Positions 5,420 through 7,305 of a stretch of DNA of 7,305 nt are shown here, one piece after another. Below the pieces are notes generated by a model, which had not been told where the DNA came from, made no database searches, and worked only from the letters and a program-made list of their open reading frames with translations. A program made the position numbers and the translations under genes. How positions within the stretch are numbered: the first letter of the stretch is position 1; each line of letters starts with the position of its first letter. This stretch comes from Gammaproteobacteria bacterium (GTDB lineage Bacteria > Pseudomonadota > Gammaproteobacteria > Granulosicoccales > Granulosicoccaceae). Location of the stretch: positions 1 to 7,305 of the forward strand of contig JAGRHW010000175.1 in NCBI GenBank assembly GCA_020444765.1, read 5' to 3'.

Positions 5420-6598
5420 ATGAATATAAAACGTAGAAACGGGGTTTGCTTATTGCTTGGGGCTGTTATGCTTCAAGGACTATCTTTTAACGTATCGGCG
5501 GCCAATAACGAAAAAATCAAAGTGGGTGTGATGCTGCCTTTCAGTGGAGTGTATGCGCATCTTGGCAAAACCACGCGGGATGGCATGTTGCTGGCCATCG
5601 AGCAGCATGCGGACATGCTCAACGGCAGGGAAATTGAGTTTGTCGAATCCGATACAAAAGCTCAACCCGCACTTGCGCCGGAGCTTGCTTCAGAAATGCT
5701 GAACCGGCACAAGGCGGACTTTGTCGTTGGGCCGGTCCATTCGGGCGTGTTACTCGGAATGTTACGGGTACTGCGGAATCAGGACACAGTCATGATTATA
5801 CCGAATGCAGGAGCACAGGTGGCAACCGGTCAGTTATGTGCACCCAATGTGTTCAGGACGTCGTTTTCAACATGGCAGACGACTTACCCCATGGGCCAGG
5901 TGGCAATAGACCGGGGTTACAAGAATATCTATACAATAAGTTGGAATTATACAGGAGGCAAGGAGGCAATTGCCGGGTTCGAGGAGTCGTTCAAAGCGGC
6001 AGGCGGAACCATCAGCAAACAAATTCTGGTGCCTTTTCCATCCACTAACTTCCAGCCAATCATCAGTGATGTTGCGAGTGCGAAACCCGATGCTGTCTTC
6101 GTATTCTTCGCCGGAGGCGGGGCAATCGAGTTTGTTAATACTTATTCCGCTATGGGCTTAAGCGATACTATCCCTCTTTTGGGTGCGGGATTTTTAACTG
6201 AAGGAACGCTGGAGCAGCAGGGTGATGCTGCGGAAGGGATTTTAACGACATTGCATTATTCAAACAGTCTGGAAAATGCTGAAAATGAGGCTTTCCGCGC
6301 TGCATTTCAGAAAAAATATGACTATGAACCTGATCTTTATTCAGTGCAGGGCTATGACACTGGACTGTTGATCGTGGAGGCCGTGGCAAGTGTGGGTGGC
6401 GACGTTTCCGACAAGAAGAAAATGCTGAAGGCAATGAGTGAACTCAGGATACAAAGCCCGCGTGGTGATTTTACATTCTCCAAGGCCAATAACCCGGTAC
6501 AGGATATCTATCTCAGAGAAGTGGTCGAAGGTAAAAACCTTGTCAAAGGGATTGCTTCAAAGTCACTTGAGGATCCGGCAAGAGGCTGCGATCTCTAA
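5420..6598 (+). CDS. Periplasmic solute-binding protein of ABC transporter (LivK-like)
   Basis: A 392-residue type I periplasmic binding protein of the branched-chain-amino-acid/aromatic-acid group (Peripla_BP_6-like). Residues 1-27 form a Sec signal peptide: basic MNIKRR start, hydrophobic core, and probable cleavage after VSA. The mature protein opens with KIKVGVMLPFSGVYAHLGK (32-50), the classical first strand and ligand loop of this family. FVVGPVHSGV (101-110) and the YSVQGYDTGLLIVEA segment (307-321) are also typical. Cys140 and Cys390 could form a disulfide. The GAGGAG site at 5406-5411 is eight bases upstream. Members of this family often bind aromatic acids when located in catabolic clusters, so it probably delivers the oxygenase substrate to an ABC transporter. 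No permease or ATPase gene is in the window, so the partner must lie elsewhere. The ligand is unproven. Confidence 0.9.
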   Translation: MNIKRRNGVCLLLGAVMLQGLSFNVSAANNEKIKVGVMLPFSGVYAHLGKTTRDGMLLAIEQHADMLNGREIEFVESDTKAQPALAPELASEMLNRHKADFVVGPVHSGVLLGMLRVLRNQDTVMIIPNAGAQVATGQLCAPNVFRTSFSTWQTTYPMGQVAIDRGYKNIYTISWNYTGGKEAIAGFEESFKAAGGTISKQILVPFPSTNFQPIISDVASAKPDAVFVFFAGGGAIEFVNTYSAMGLSDTIPLLGAGFLTEGTLEQQGDAAEGILTTLHYSNSLENAENEAFRAAFQKKYDYEPDLYSVQGYDTGLLIVEAVASVGGDVSDKKKMLKAMSELRIQSPRGDFTFSKANNPVQDIYLREVVEGKNLVKGIASKSLEDPARGCDL

Positions 6599-6705
6599 AT
6601 CATCATATCCTTTGCGATGTCTTGCGATTCATGAGTCGGTGCAGGGAAGCACTGATTAACGGAAGCAGGCATGTAAAAAATCCTTAAGAAGCTCGGACTT
6701 ACGTT

Positions 6706-7305
<600 letters not shown>

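Noticed and set aside
6599..6705. Small gene, start-stop element (ATGTAA at 6671) or terminator between the binding protein and ferredoxin
   Set aside because: The only ATG with a nearby GGAAG stops at once, and no stem with a T-tract is visible; it is more likely a plain intergenic spacer.

Overview
The window looks like proteobacterial chromosome or plasmid DNA. Conventional GGAG-type ribosome sites, short operon overlaps and a catechol 2,3-dioxygenase very close to the TOL-plasmid XylE type suggest a gamma- or betaproteobacterium able to degrade aromatic compounds. The genus cannot be read from the sequence. Two blocks meet at a transcription terminator near 2190-2230.

Left block (1-2081, GC-rich): a minus-strand gene starts at 565 and runs off the left edge. 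It encodes an exported, extremely aspartate-rich protein with seven 11-residue repeats. Divergent from it, on the plus strand, are an ECF-type sigma factor (716-1222) and an overlapping membrane anti-sigma factor without a zinc motif (1215-2081). Together they form a candidate envelope-signalling module in which the acidic exported protein may be a target or partner.

Right block (2248-7305, visibly less GC-rich): an aromatic-catabolism cluster. On the minus strand lie an extradiol catechol 2,3-dioxygenase (2248-3171) with its own dyad-rich upstream region, and a two-gene operon for the beta (3482-3976) and alpha (3973-5154) subunits of a Rieske ring-hydroxylating oxygenase. A hairpin terminator at 3422-3466 closes that operon. 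Divergent from the alpha gene, on the plus strand, are a periplasmic solute-binding protein of the branched-chain-amino-acid type (5420-6598), a Rieske ferredoxin (6706-7044) and the N-terminal 2Fe-2S domain of a ferredoxin reductase, cut by the right edge (7037-7305).

How the genes fit together: the binding protein probably captures an aromatic substrate. The reductase passes NAD(P)H electrons to the Rieske ferredoxin and on to the alpha-beta oxygenase, which hydroxylates the ring. The extradiol enzyme then opens catechol by meta cleavage. The substrate is not determined; compounds converted directly to catechol (salicylate, anthranilate, aniline-like) are the natural candidates. Lower meta-pathway enzymes, transporter permeases and a dedicated regulator gene are not in the window. 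The most unusual content is the acidic repeat protein, which is hidden under a serine-rich antisense frame, and the density of palindromic sites upstream of the catechol dioxygenase.
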